DNA from: Climacteris rufus
Taxonomy: Eukaryota; Chordata; Aves; Passeriformes; Climacteridae
NCBI GenBank assembly: GCA_013398175.1
Contig: VZRZ01003917.1
Location: 310,001-374,000 of the forward strand
Direction: 5' to 3'
DNA length: 64,000 bases
Under the pieces are notes generated by a model. The model did not search any database and was not told where the DNA came from. It saw nothing but the letters and a program-made list of their open reading frames with translations. The translations under genes and the position numbers were made by a program. This document shows positions 25,431-36,657 of the stretch, one piece after another; within the stretch, counting starts at the first letter, position 1, and each line of letters opens with the position of its first letter.

Positions 25431-27559
25431 CTGTCTTTATCTCAATCCACTTATTTTCTCACTTTCATTCTTCTGATTGTCTCCCTCATTTCACTGGGGA
25501 AGAATGAGTCGTGTGGGGCTTAGTTGCCAGCTGGGGTTAAACCACAACCTTACCCTAGCCTTTGATGAGTAGCATTCAAGGGACAGGTATGGGAATACCT
25601 ACCTGCTCCAGGAAATGGGTTGTGCTGGCTCAGAGGGGACATGACTGACTCCCTCCGAGGAACTGACCGTGTCCCATTCCCAGTCTCCACTTAGTTGTTT
25701 CTGTGAAACTGGGACACAAAGCCTGAATCTCATTCTGGATTTTATGCACCTACAGTGTGCATGTGATGAAGACAACTGACTTATCTGCCTTTGGAGACAC
25801 ATCTGGCAGAGGAGTGCAAGGGTTAGAGCAATTGCTCATGAGTAGGAGTGCTCAGCTCAGCAATGTAATTGGAAACGACCTGTATTCACTTTTTTTTGAG
25901 CTAAGTTAGCATCACCATCTCAGCATCCTGAACAGTCAGTAGGGAGGGATGAGTGATTCATCCCACCCAGCTTAGACCCATATTTTAGGAAGGAACGAAT
26001 TGCCCTCTGGCTGATGAAAACCTTAGATGAGACATCTAAGTTTTATATGACTAAAGCTTGGTGACACAGATCTCTGCCTAAATGCAGAAAACCTGTTTAA
26101 TTTGGCTACTCTTTTGACCTTTAACTGAAGAAAGACATACTAACTTTTCATCAACACCAAACACTTAACTTTACTTTTTTATTTACTACCATCCCACTGC
26201 TTCCTGGGGTCAGCCCTCCTTAGCTTGTGGGCGTTTGTCTCAATTGAAAACATGGTGTGGCTGCTCTAGTTCAGTCCTTTGCACCTCCACAGGTTGTGAG
26301 GGTACCCACTCATTTTACTGATGCTCCCAAAGTATCTTGAACTGCCCTTGTCCACATGGTGGGGGAGAACGGGCTATGCTAAAAGTTTGCACTGCTGACA
26401 TTATTGCAGGGTCCTGTCACTGAGACACTCAGTCCCCTTGGAGCAGGGAAACCTTTGGACTTTTGTCACTGGGTAACAGAGAGAGACATGCACCTGAAGT
26501 GACTGTAGTCTTAACTCCCTATGCATAACTTTCCTAGCAGTGTAGAATCACGTCTGTACATTTCAAACACCCATTGCAAAACAGTGGGTCTGGTGCAGGT
26601 GCTTTGAATTACAAAAGTAAGAAGTTCTCAGATGAAGGTTGGCTTTTGTTTGCTTAGTTTCCACTGGATAGTTTTACTGAAGCCCACAACAATGGGTGAA
26701 AGGGACACCTCATGTAAACCAATTTGACATTCCACGTACAGTACAGTAGCCCTAGGGAGGGAACTAAAGTGAGGACAAATTCAAGACCAGACCCTGCTAA
26801 GTCCCTCAGGTCCTTGGAACAGGATGATTTGCATCATTTCAAGTGAGGTTCCTAGACTGTACTATGCTCAAAGGCACTTCAGAAGAAGTCCTGATCTTAG
26901 CAGTAAGGGTATTTCAGGGAAACTGTTGTAGAGTGTAATGGAGCTGGTGCGCTACCTGTGATAATGTGAGGACAGGGAGTGATTACTTCTGAATAGTTTA
27001 TTGATCTCTTACCTAATTGTTAATTTTCTAGAGTAATTCACAGCTATACTTAAGTAAACAACAGAATGTTAAGTTTACTAAGAGCAGTATGTTAGCCTCT
27101 GCATTTCCATAAAGAAAGAAAGCAAATTGTGTAAAGAACACAGTATCAGTGGCTTTCCATTTCTAACAGCTGATGTGAGTAGGGGCAGTGGTTCCAACCT
27201 GCTAATACTCTTTCAGATGCCCTCTGCTCTGCTTTATGTGTGTGCATGTGGCTGTTTTTTTAATATTTTTCTGTATCCAAGCAATTAACCAAAATTCAGA
27301 GTCCTGGATGTAGTTTCCATTCAGAAAGACAAATCAAGTCTAGCATTTCTTGTCTTAAGCCTGCCTCTTCATGAAGAATGCCCTAAGTCTGGTCTCCTGA
27401 GCAGGAACAGAGCCATACACAGCTTTTCTGCTCCTAAGTTTAGTCTTTGTAGTCAGCACTTGGGCCAAAAGCACTCTTGCTAAGCTTTCCTCTGGCCACA
27501 CACACAATGCTACTTGCCTCACTCTGTCTCTCTTTCCTCCACTTCTGTTTTTGTCTTGC

Positions 27560-27573
27560 TTTTTTTTTTTTTT
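27560..27573. repeat. Poly-T homopolymer (14 T)
   Basis: Uninterrupted run of T between TCTTGC and GGCATATAA. Confidence 0.85.
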
Positions 27574-27800
27574 GGCATATAATTTACTATAATAACAATA
27601 AAATGTCTTTCATTAGTTTTTGTGTATGGAACAGAGGTTACAACTTTAGTGGGACTTCACTTCCATGAAATAGATCAATTATCCCTACCTCTCATTGCCA
27701 TAAGCAGCTCCAGTAAGATTTCACCCACTGCCCCATCACTATTTTATTCCTTGCATCTGTCATTTGTGTACACCCCCAACTGTGCCTATTTAGCCTCATG

Positions 27801-27861
27801 ATTTTCAGGTTTTTATGTTACCAGAAGGTAACATAAACATTTTTCAGGTTTTTTATGTTAC
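27801..27861. repeat. Nested inverted and direct repeat
   Basis: TTTATGTTACC (27812-27822) and GGTAACATAAA (27827-27837) form a perfect 11-bp stem with a four-base loop. The segment TTTTCAGGTTTTTATGTTAC before the loop is repeated almost exactly at 27841-27861. The local unit has therefore been copied both directly and inverted. Confidence 0.8.
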
Positions 27862-28597
27862 TTATCCTCAACCAGTTACTTTCAGGGCTACATGTCCTAA
27901 GAGTTTATTCAAGATCTTGCGATTTGCCATAATGTAGAGTTCAGAGAAGTGCAAAGGTAAATCTGTGCACTACAAGCTGATCTGAGTCAAGTCCTCATGA
28001 GGAAAAGGCAATAGTAGAGGTCATCATTTACAGGTCAAGGCTAACTACCAAAAATAATGGTAATAGCCTTGAACTTGCTAAGGGAAAGGGGATACACAGA
28101 AGATTATGAATGCTTCCTGTGTTCCATAGGAAATGAAATCTTCCATTTTCCTTTCTTAAGACTATTTCCTATTGAAATCAGGAGCTGTACTATTTCATTG
28201 TGTGTATTGGTTATGAGAGATGGGGACGGTTTTCTTGTAAAACACACTCACACATAACCAAACCAGTGTTTTGTGCCAAATTCTGATAGAAGGAAGCCAG
28301 CTTTCATTCCCAGACAGATAATGAAGTGCTGATGAAGCAATTTCATTCTAAAGATTTTATTCAGAAACTGTAACTTTTCCCCCTAACCTCTGAATAGTAA
28401 TGCACTGAAACTTATTTATTAAAAATCAGACCAATCCTTATTGGTCTGGATAATGCAAGGTTTCTGACATTCATTCTATGTCTCCTTCCCTGCGCTATGT
28501 CATTGGTGTGCAGTTGTTTTAAATACAGTTTAACACTTTGATGAGTGTGCCAGGGACATAAGTGATGGAGAATCACCAGTGGCCTTTGAAAAATGTC

Positions 28598-28612
28598 TTT
28601 TTTTTTTTTTTT
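28598..28612. repeat. Poly-T homopolymer (15 T)
   Basis: Uninterrupted run of T between AAATGTC and AAGTGTTAAAAAG. Confidence 0.85.
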
Positions 28613-29689
28613 AAGTGTTAAAAAGACATAGACACAGTTATGGTCCTGCTGTAAAGTTACATGTACCCAAAACCAAACAGAGATTCATCTCGTGATTGTA
28701 AACCGCTTGCAAAGGTGAGAGTGAGGTTTTTGTAATGGCCACCTCCGACACAAGTTCTATATCATGAGTTTTGCTACACAGAGATTTGTTTAGGGCATGA
28801 TCCCTTTCTCCCAGCAAAGATGTAAGGTCACTAAGACCTGTGGGGTGGATCTCAAGGGTGTTGCTCATAACACAACAGCCATATGTGGGGACACCAGAAG
28901 TCTGAATCGTGGGAGAAACTCCAGCAGATGACATTCCTCAGGTCTTGGATCTCATTGACTTTACTGTCTGTTTGTTGGGATAAAAATGCCAAATCGAAAC
29001 CATCCCAAACTGTACACATTATGAACCTTTGGCACAAATAATCTTATTGACGGTGCCCTTGATAGACATTAATTTGTCTTTGTCCCAAATGCAGCTGCAG
29101 TCTAGAAGTGGTGATTCCTTGTGAACACCTTCTGAGCACATCAGGCCTCATAAGACCCGTATCTTAGACTATGATGTAGCTTCAAAGACAACACTCTGCA
29201 GTTATGCAGGACCAAAGTAATTTCTGTGCATCTGCTGAGCTGATTTGTTTTCAAATGTTGATTTAAATTTTACTTTTTATTAAGTGATATTGCTAAAACT
29301 ATGGTTTTATGGCAAATGTGTTCCAGTGCAATAAAAATGTGCTGATTTTTCTTCCTCCTCCCTGAACTAAGAACAAAATGCCTTAAGGGACTATATATAT
29401 TTAATAGATTTTCTGAATTAAAAATCCCTTTAAATAAAATCATAATCTTTGGTGGTCCCACATAATATTTTGTAGCTGAGATTCATATATAATGTAATGT
29501 AATCTTGTTTTTTGATGGGATTTCTCTCTTTGCTAAGTTTCCTTCCTGGTTAATTAATGTTTCTGCCTGCCATTGATTTTTCAGATCCACCCAAGTTTCA
29601 TTTGTTCTTTTCTTTCACTGATTATTTTAATAGCATGCCTTAATGTAGCATATGTTTGGATTCCAGCTCCAGTTTTACCCTAGCCATTA

Positions 29690-30040
29690 TTAACAACGTA
29701 AACCTCCTCCTTTATGTGAGGAGTGTTAATTTTTTTAGCTGTGCTTAATTAGCCCCATCTCAGTAAGGAAGCACTGTTAAGACTTGTGTCTTATCTGCTA
29801 ATGTTTCAATTTCCCCTTTTTCTAGCAGATAAAAGCTGATTGTAATCCTGTGTGGTAGGTTTGGGCTACAACCATCTGCAGTCTCATTTTAGAGTGTAAA
29901 CAGGCAGATTGCTTCCCACTTAAACTGCTGCCACAGGACTGTTATCTTCAAGCTAATCATAATTACATTCATGTATCTTCAGAGGATGTTAATTACAGGA
30001 TTATGCTTTCTTTCTCTTGAATACCGGAACAAGTGCACTG
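29690..30040. promoter_or_regulatory. Candidate conserved enhancer-like motif cluster
   Basis: Within about 350 bp there are three TAATTA homeodomain cores (29746-29751, 29960-29965, 29990-29995). There are also two OTX/PITX-type TAATCC sites (29843-29848 plus; 29998-30003 minus), two GATA sites (29790-29796, 29827-29832) and one forkhead-type GTAAACA (29896-29902). No repeat family is recognised and the open frames are short. Dense homeodomain motifs in unique sequence are typical of developmental enhancers. The motifs are seen; the function is inference. Confidence 0.35.
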
Positions 30041-30512
30041 CAAGTTTGGAGCAATAAAGGAGGGGAAAAGCATTGAATCACAGCTGGGAAGGAGAGAGGT
30101 GAGAAACATTTCCATCAGGCCAAAAGGTTGTTTGGATGGCAAAGGGAAGTAAAAGGTGTGAAGAAAAAAGACATGTTAAACCTTACTGTCACATGACAGT
30201 GAATCAGATGGTGAGAGTAGCAGAAGAGCTCATCATTCTAACTGGAAGGCACAAGGATGGTTGGAGCAGCAACTTGGCTAGAACAGGACCTGTATGCCAG
30301 GGATGTCTGGAAGCAAGGTGGAGTGCATGCACAGGACGGCTACATTCCTTGTGTGTCTGTGAATGAGGTGGGTGGCAAGTGGATTGAGGTTTCCCCATCA
30401 CTCGTGTCCCCCAGCATGGCACACAGCCTGTGGATCCCAGAGCCAGTCAGGAAGAGTGTTAACTCACATTGACTGTGCTGGTTGTAAAGTCCAGACAGCA
30501 AGGATCATAACA

Positions 30513-30640
30513 TCATAGAAACTTAGAACAGTTTGGGTTGGAAGGGACCTTTAAAAGTCCGACTTCTTGCAATGAACAAAGATATCAACTATATCAGGTT
30601 GTTCAGAGCTCTGTCCAATATGACCTTCAATGTTTCTGTG
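30513..30640 (-). mobile_element. CR1 LINE, 3' end fragment
   Basis: TCATAGAAACTTAGAACAG then TTTGGGTTGGAAGGGACCTT is the reverse complement of the CR1 terminus. It continues through ATATCAGGTTGTTCAGAGC and fades near GACCTTCAATGTTTC. It is strongly diverged in the middle. A second CR1 3' end in the same orientation follows after about 75 bp, so these are two insertions or a duplicated end. Confidence 0.85.
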
Positions 30641-30713
30641 TCTGTATTGTTCAAACAAGGTATTTAACACACAATGGCACACACTCATTTGACTGAGCAA
30701 GTACATACAATAA

Positions 30714-30916
30714 ATCACAGAACTGTAGAATGGTTTGGGTTGGAAAAGACCTCAAAGATTATCTAAGATCCCTGCCATGGGAAGGCATAGTTTCCACTAC
30801 ATCAGGTTGCTCAAAGCCCTATCCAACCTGGCCTTGAACACTTCTAGGAACGGCATATCCACAACTTTCTGGGGACAACCTGTTCAATAAAGCTTCAACT
30901 GGTAGTATTTCTGAAC
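30714..30916 (-). mobile_element. CR1 LINE, 3' end fragment
   Basis: ATCACAGAACTGTAGAATGG, TTTGGGTTGGAAAAGACCTC, CATCAGGTTGCTCAAAGCCC, ATCCAACCTGGCCTTGAACA and GGACAACCTGTTCAATAAA follow the reverse complement of avian CR1 in order. Similarity weakens after the last block. The length is about 200 bp, with no coding capacity. A solo LTR starts about 50 bp downstream. Confidence 0.9.
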
Positions 30917-30967
30917 AAGGAAGACATAAAGCAAATGGACCTTTATTTGTACTAAAGGCTACACACT

Positions 30968-31414
30968 TGTCCTAGTTTCAGCCAAGGACGGGGTTAATTT
31001 TTCTCAGTAGCTGTGAGGGTGCAGAGCCTGGAGCCTTGTTGACATATCTAAGTTGTCATTCTATACCATGCACATCATCACTGGTGAGCAGTAGTAAGAG
31101 ATTCTCACTTCTGAGAAGAAGCGGTTTGCAGTTGGGGTAAAAGCAGGTGCACAGAGGGTCCAGCCAATATTTTGTTCATTGTCTCAAGGTCACACTGCAT
31201 CAGATCAGTTGGTGAGCAATTTGCATGTAAAACACCCTATATTTTGTATGTTGTTGTTATGAATATTGTTGCTGTTACTGTTCATTTTTCTTGATCTCAT
31301 TGCCATTTCCAGTAAATTGTTCTTAGCTCATAATCTCTGCCTTTTGTCTCTCTCACCAGAGGGGGCTGAGGGAGGGGGTAGAGGTAGTGCCATTCCCAAA
31401 TCAAAATCATGACA
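30968..31414 (+). mobile_element. Diverged solo LTR of an avian endogenous retrovirus
   Basis: It starts TGTCCTAGTTTCAGCC and continues GGGGTTAATTTTTCTCAGTA, the classic 5' end of a large avian LTR group. It ends AAAATCATGACA. Near the 3' end, CAGTAAATTGTTCTTAGCTC matches the region where relatives read CTATTAAACTGTTCTTATCTC, so the polyadenylation signal is degraded. The interior differs clearly from the solo LTR at 24970-25549, so it is a different or older family. There is no internal retroviral coding region and no obvious target-site duplication. Confidence 0.78.
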
Positions 31415-32497
31415 GTGCTTAAGTACTTCTGCACATTTAAAAATTAATGTGATCAGAAAGATGGTAGAACATTAAAAAAGGAAAAATTGAGAGGCAAAAT
31501 TCTACATCCATGTATGTAGAGGTGCTTGGGTGAAAAACATTGCTTCATTCAGGCTTCAGGTGAAGTGTGAGACGTGACAAATCTGACTCTGCTCGTGTGA
31601 TCGGAGGAACATGTTGTTGCCATTGCTCTGGGTCCTGTTTCTAATGATGACCAGACCAGATGGTTTGGTTTTGAAAAGAGCTATGGACAATTAAATAGCT
31701 GTGCAAGGCACTGGCAGCACCAGCTTTCAATAATTCCTCCCCATCTTTGTGTGGATGAGATGCGATGGGAGAGGAAAGCAAAAACAGAAATTTAATATGA
31801 ATTTTGCCACAGGCATGTTGCATAAAGCACTCTTGGCCACTAGACAACTGCAGGACTTGATCCTGCAGAAGCCAATTAGTTTTATACACACAAATAGTCT
31901 CACCGTGGAATAAAGCGTGCAGAAATTTATTGGGAGATGCTCTGAGAAGGGAAGTGGGAGTGAAGCAAGCTGGAGGAATGACTAAGAAGCAGAGGGGAGT
32001 TAAGCACAGAGCAGCAGAAGTTCAGCCACTTGGCTGATCCATCAGGTGGGTGGGCTACAGCTGGAACATCCTATCAGATAAAATAACAGGAAAAGCCAAG
32101 TGATGGCAACCACAGGGAAGACGACCACCAGGAAGACTGAAAATTGGAATGATCTTTTAATACCACCAAGCAGGGTGACAAAGCAGAAGAGGACATATAA
32201 CGTGATGAATGCAATTACTCACATCTGACTCAGGACTGAATGGGTGTTGTTACTTAATGCTTCTTTTGTGATCATATTTTGGTTATTTTACAAGTAACTG
32301 AGGAAATATGTCATGAAGCCCTTGGGAAAACAGACTTTGCTTGGCCAACAGGGATTAGGTGGAGAGTTTGCAAATGAGTGAACACAAAGAAAATGTAAAC
32401 CTACACAACTCAGGAAATAATAACTGCACAATCCCCTTAGGTGAGAGAAGAATGGTTGCCAATACAAATCAATGGACATGCACCACAGCCTCAGTTG
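31415..32497. other. Non-coding DNA, nothing recognised
   Basis: Unique-looking sequence between the diverged LTR and the next CR1. No long frame, RNA gene or clear repeat is seen. Confidence 0.55.
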
Positions 32498-33046
32498 GAC
32501 GATGGAGGCTATTGTCCCGCTCTGCTCTGCACTCATATGGCTTCACCTCAAGTCCTGTGTGCAGTTTCGGACACCACAAGATATAAAGATATCAGAGAGC
32601 ATCCAAAGGACAGCCATGAAGATGGTGAAGGGCCCGAGGGGAAACTGTATGAGGAGAGGCCAAGGTCACTTGGCTTCTTCAGCCTGGAGGAGACTGAGAG
32701 GAGACCTCATTGTGGTCTTCAACATCCTCACTAGGGAAAGCAGAGGGGGAGGTACTGATTTCTTCACTCTCATGACCAGGGACAGGATTTGAGGAAATGT
32801 CATGAAGCTGAGTCAAGGGGAATTTTAGACAGGATATCAGGAAAAGGTTCTTTACCCCAAGGGTGGTTGGGCACTGGAACAGGCTCTCCAGAGAAGTGGC
32901 CACAGCACCAAGCCTGACAAGAGTTCAAGAAGCATTTGGACAATACTATCAGGCACATATGTGTTTCTTGGCGCTGTTCCATACAGAGCCAAGAGTTGGA
33001 CATTGATAATCCTAGTGGGTCCCTTCCAACTCAGGATATTCTATGA
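32498..33046 (+). mobile_element. CR1 LINE, 5'-truncated copy
   Basis: GGAGGCTATTGTCCCGCTCT opens the similarity. It is followed by TTCAGCCTGGAGGAGACTGA, GGGTGGTTGGGCACTGGAAC, AGGCTCTCCAGAGAAGTGGC, CAGAGCCAAGAGTTGGAC and GGGTCCCTTCCAACTCAGGA, ending ATATTCTATGA. This is the end of CR1 ORF2 plus the 3' UTR. The phrase ending in GTTGGACATTGATAATCCTAG marks a CR1 subfamily different from the copy at 41283-41861. Frameshifted and stopped. Open frames here are CR1 debris, not genes. Confidence 0.93.
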
Positions 33047-34238
33047 CTTTAAGTCTCACTGTAACAGGCCAAGAGACCATGTAAGAGCAAATGAAGAAGA
33101 GAAGGCAGAAGAATCATGCCCAACTCACCTGTGACAATTTCAGGGGTATCTGAGTTTTAATTCAGTTTCCTGAGCTCTTCATTTGTGCCCCAGATGGTAC
33201 CCAGCCATATCCCTGTGTCTGCTGCTCTTGAGTACTTACTCTTTCTAACCTAATGGCTGCATAATGGAAATTCCATGAACTTGGATGCCCAAGAGGCAGA
33301 TCTGAGACGAGGCAACAAAGTCTGTATCCGCCTGGCCTGTGCCATGGTGTTCCCCGGCTGGTGGGTAGGACTGCTGGTCCTCAAGTGCACAGTTTAGCTC
33401 GGCACAGCAAGTCCTGGGCCAGGAACAGGGGTCACCTTTTGGGGAGCCCCGTAAGATGTGTCATTCCACTAAGCACCCACCCATGGGACCCCTAACAGCA
33501 AATGAACTTCTTCTCAGGCACATGCCTATGGTCCTGGGACAAAAAAAGACTACTTGCATGCAAAGATTTTACAAATTTGGTCATTGTGACCAAACTTTAT
33601 TACCCATTTTATGGAACTGTGACAAAAGTCTAGGAATCAAACAACATGGGGATCACAGAGGCTATTATGTTTATTGTGCTGAACAGACTGTGATAATCTA
33701 GTAAAGGAACTTTTTCAACAAGCAAGCGATTTGAAGTACAATCATAGACAGCAACTCTACATGAAGAACAAAGCAAAAAGTTAGAAGACACTCAAAAGGA
33801 AAAGTAAACTGTAGTTAAACCTCTTGAAGTGATTTTTTTTCCTGCAAACACACCTCTCTTGCAGAAATGGTAGAAGAGTTACATGTCCAGTCATAGTTAG
33901 CAGTGACCAATGACAGTGAAGAACAGTCGTATAAAATTTATCTCCCACAAAAATAAACTATATATATAAAAAAATTTTATGATGTTCTCACTGACTCAAT
34001 GGCCACATGCAATTTTTCAGTCTGAAAAAATGAGGTATAGTAGGCCCTAAGAGGTAGTAATGTGTTTTGATTGTACTACAATATATAGAAAATGTAAGAT
34101 TCAGTTCATCAGAGTGGTAAGTCTCTCGGAGGTTGAAGAGTGACACACACAGAGCAATTATTTCTGTGTCATCCATTGAATACTGTGGTTTTAAAAATTG
34201 CAGAAAAACCCCTTCAAACCCCAAAAGGGACTTGCTAA

Positions 34239-34310
34239 GGCTTGATTCGATGCCCTTTGAAGTCAGCAGAACTCCTGTTACTGCCTTCAAGTGACACTGG
34301 ATTTGGCCTG
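34239..34310. mobile_element. Old palindromic MITE-like repeat
   Basis: It begins GGCTTGATTCGATGCCCTTT, GAAGTCAGCAGAACTCCTG, and ends CTTCAAGTGACACTGGATTT, GGCCTG. The ends are imperfect inverted copies (GGCTTGATTCGA against CCAAATCCAG reversed), and GAAGTCA faces CTTCAAGTGA. The layout matches the reptile/bird repeat GGCCTGATCCAAAGCCCATT, GAAGTCAATGGGAGTC, mirrored. Non-autonomous and non-coding. Confidence 0.6.
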
Positions 34311-34578
34311 TTAGAACTACTGTACAGCTAGGATTATTTCTCTTTCACTGATATTATCATATCTAGTTGTAATGCTCCAATCAGTTCTTTCCCAGCAATT
34401 TCCAACACTGAACCCTCTGCAGTCTTTCAAGGAAGTCTGTATTTCTTGACACTGTCTCTTGGAAGAAGCCAGTAAGTCATTAACTGCATTTGGCTCAGTA
34501 CTAAGTCATACCAACAGATGCCTTCCTGAGAAACTACCCCTGGCCCAGTTATTAATACCATGGTACAAAGTACTGACT

Positions 34579-34682
34579 AGGAAAGAGAGCAAGAAGGGAA
34601 ATAAAACAGAAATAGAGAAAATGAAATTGGAGGAGAAGAAAGAGAGAGAGAAAGAATAAGAGTGAGAGAAGGGAGAATAAAA
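34579..34682. repeat. Purine-rich (GA/GAAA) tract
   Basis: About 100 bases with the plus strand nearly all G and A, including GAAAGAGAGAGAGAAAG. The Lys/Glu-rich frame over it (34459-34659) is a by-product. Confidence 0.85.
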
Positions 34683-35275
34683 AACCTCTACATAAGAAAA
34701 ATTTAAAATAAATCTGGCTGAAACATATTACAAAATCACATTTGTGTAAAATACATGAAAATACTTGTCAAGTATCTTCTTACAATCTACTAATTATTTT
34801 TTTAAACACATATTTGTGATTGCATTATGCAAAAGTTGAGCTTGTTGCTTCCCACCTACAAAGCTTCAAGTTTCTTTGAAGGTTTTTTTTGTCAATTTTT
34901 TTCTTTTTAATACGAAAGTAATTTAATATGTGTTCATTTTCCACAAGTTATTTTACAAAAATAGTTTTGAATTAGGGATTAGTTGCAGTCCCAACTGTTT
35001 CAAACGTCTCAAAACTAATGCTGAAAGTAACAAGTTCATTCCATTTAAAGTCTGGAGGTAGGTCTTTGTCAATCAATTAGTCCATTTCTTTAAGCAATTC
35101 ATTTGAGGTACAAACTTGGACAGTAATATTTAAACATTACAGCTAAATTTTTTCTGTCATGTAGTGTCACTGAAGAAAATTATCCTCACAAACCTATCAG
35201 CAATTCAGTACAAAAATATATTCAAGTTAACAGTACATTACACAGAAGTCTAGCAGAGAATAGAGTAAGTACATA

Positions 35276-35341
35276 AAACAAAATGAAACAAAACAAAAAC
35301 AAAAAAACCCACACACAAAAAAAGAAAAAAATCAAACAAAC
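35276..35341. repeat. A-rich low-complexity tract
   Basis: About 65 bases dominated by A with C spacers (ACAAAACAAAAAC, then CCCACACACAAAAAAAG). Simple repeat. Confidence 0.85.
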
Positions 35342-36627
35342 CAAGTGAAAGAAAAACACATAGTCATGCTGAAACACAAAAAAGACATTGCTTCCTTAAC
35401 TGCAAATAATGTTGAAATAGAAATAAGGGGAAAATGCAGATACTCGTGATTATCTACCCAGTAAAAATTTCCTGCATTGAATGTGTATAGCAGCATGTAT
35501 TTATCAGTCTGTTGAGTTATTTTTAAAAATCAGAGGTAGTATTGAATAGTGGGGTAATATTGCATCTGGTGCTAAAAGTGCTGCTTTGAATGAAAAGATG
35601 GAGAAATGCCACTGGCACAGAGGTGCTCAGTGAACCATCCTATGTCAATAAACATTGCTTAAAGTAATGCACAAGCTTAGCTGAGGTACATGGTGTTGGT
35701 TCTTATATTGTGACTGATGAGTAATAAGGAGAGATTCAATTCCTTCAAAATACTGGTACAGGGCAAGTGGAATTAGTAGAAACTAAGCAAAAGTCGGGAT
35801 TATTTTTGTTCAGATAAATTTATGGCTAATTTCTAGGTACCTTTCTGTATGTTTCAAAACACTTTTATCAATAAGGACTTAGTCATTAATGGCATAAGAG
35901 TGTTTGGTGTCAGTCATTTTTGTTTCCATGAAAACACCTGGCTCTACAGAAAGCCAACTCCCTGGCTTTCTATTATCCAGATGATAAGGGCTGTTCTTTT
36001 TGTTTGCTACTGCTTGTGCTGATATGTTTGTATCTATAACTATATAACGTATCTTTGTCTTTCTTCCCTTTTGCAAAACGAAAGTACCTTTTTTGTGTTG
36101 ATTTGCTTCTTTTGATTACCAGCTGAATGACGTGAAAGATCAGCTTTCAATTTTTTCCTGAAATAACAGTCTTAAAAAAAGATCAAGTACAAGTCTACAA
36201 GAAGGTTACAAAAGAAAAAGAATAGTATCTATCCCTTATCTTTGGTGTTCTAAAACAGGGAGTTCACTAAGTAGGGAGCGGGTTGCTGGAAGTGTTGCAA
36301 GGCATAAGTGTTATTACACACCCAGCCTTTCCTATTTCAATGCCCATTATAATGACTATGTTACAAGTTTCTTGTTTATACACAGTGCAGTGAATGACAT
36401 AAGCCTGATTTGGAGCTCTTCTTGACCCATTCACCCTTACTTAGCAGCTCAAACAAACTATTAGTAGGTTAGGAAAAAAGAAAACAGTAATTAAAAATTG
36501 CATCGTTAATCTGTGACCCCTTTGTGTTACAGCAGTTTTTCACTAAACCTGGGACTGTGAAGGGATTACAAAGAAGATGATTAGTCAAATCCTTTTTAAG
36601 GTTATGTGATATTTTTTTTCCCCCCAG

Positions 36628-36657
36628 GCAAAAGTGGAAAGACCATGGCAATAGAAA
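36628..36657 (+). other. Candidate 30-nt microexon
   Basis: A strong pyrimidine tract (T8 then C6) ends in AG at 36626-36627, and AAA/GTAAGT gives a near-consensus donor at 36658. The 30 bases are open in two of three frames. In one frame, preceded by one base from an upstream exon, they read KSGKTMAIE. If that base is G, the first residue is Gly, giving a GK-SGKT pattern reminiscent of part of a nucleotide-binding loop, but far too short to call. Phase in and out is 1, which fits the candidate exon at 23168-23201. Chance cannot be excluded. Confidence 0.22.

Larger units (their letters stand above)
24970..25549 (+). mobile_element. Solo LTR of an avian endogenous retrovirus
   Basis: It starts TGCTGGTTTTGAC and ends GGGGTTAAACCACAACC, the ends of a very common bird LTR group (usually TGTCCTGGTTTC ... 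AAACCACGACA). Internal marks fit: CAAAGGGATATTCCATACTA, TATATGACATCATGCTTGG, a TATA box at 25234-25241, CGTGTGGGGCTTAGTTGCCAG near the end, and an ATTAAA polyadenylation signal at 25425-25430. No gag, pol or env follows, so it is a solo LTR of about 580 bp. No clear target-site duplication is visible. Orientation follows the TATA and ATTAAA order. It is old but still close to the family pattern. Confidence 0.9.
25550..30512. other. Non-coding DNA with possible regulatory elements
   Basis: No gene is recognised. T runs occur at 27560-27573 and 28598-28612. A short nested direct/inverted repeat lies at 27801-27861. An exon-like piece with a donor-like GCAAAG/GTGAGA at 28714 follows a T-rich tract near 28,600 but matches nothing known. 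The last kilobase holds a motif-dense stretch described separately. Confidence 0.5.

Noticed and set aside
24970..31414. Possible full-length provirus between the two LTRs
   Set aside because: The two LTRs differ strongly from each other, 5.4 kb apart, with no primer-binding site, polypurine tract or retroviral-like frames between them; both are treated as solo LTRs.
32441..32792. Overlapping plus-strand frames of 97 and 106 codons
   Set aside because: Both run into the CR1 copy starting near 32,498; not host genes.
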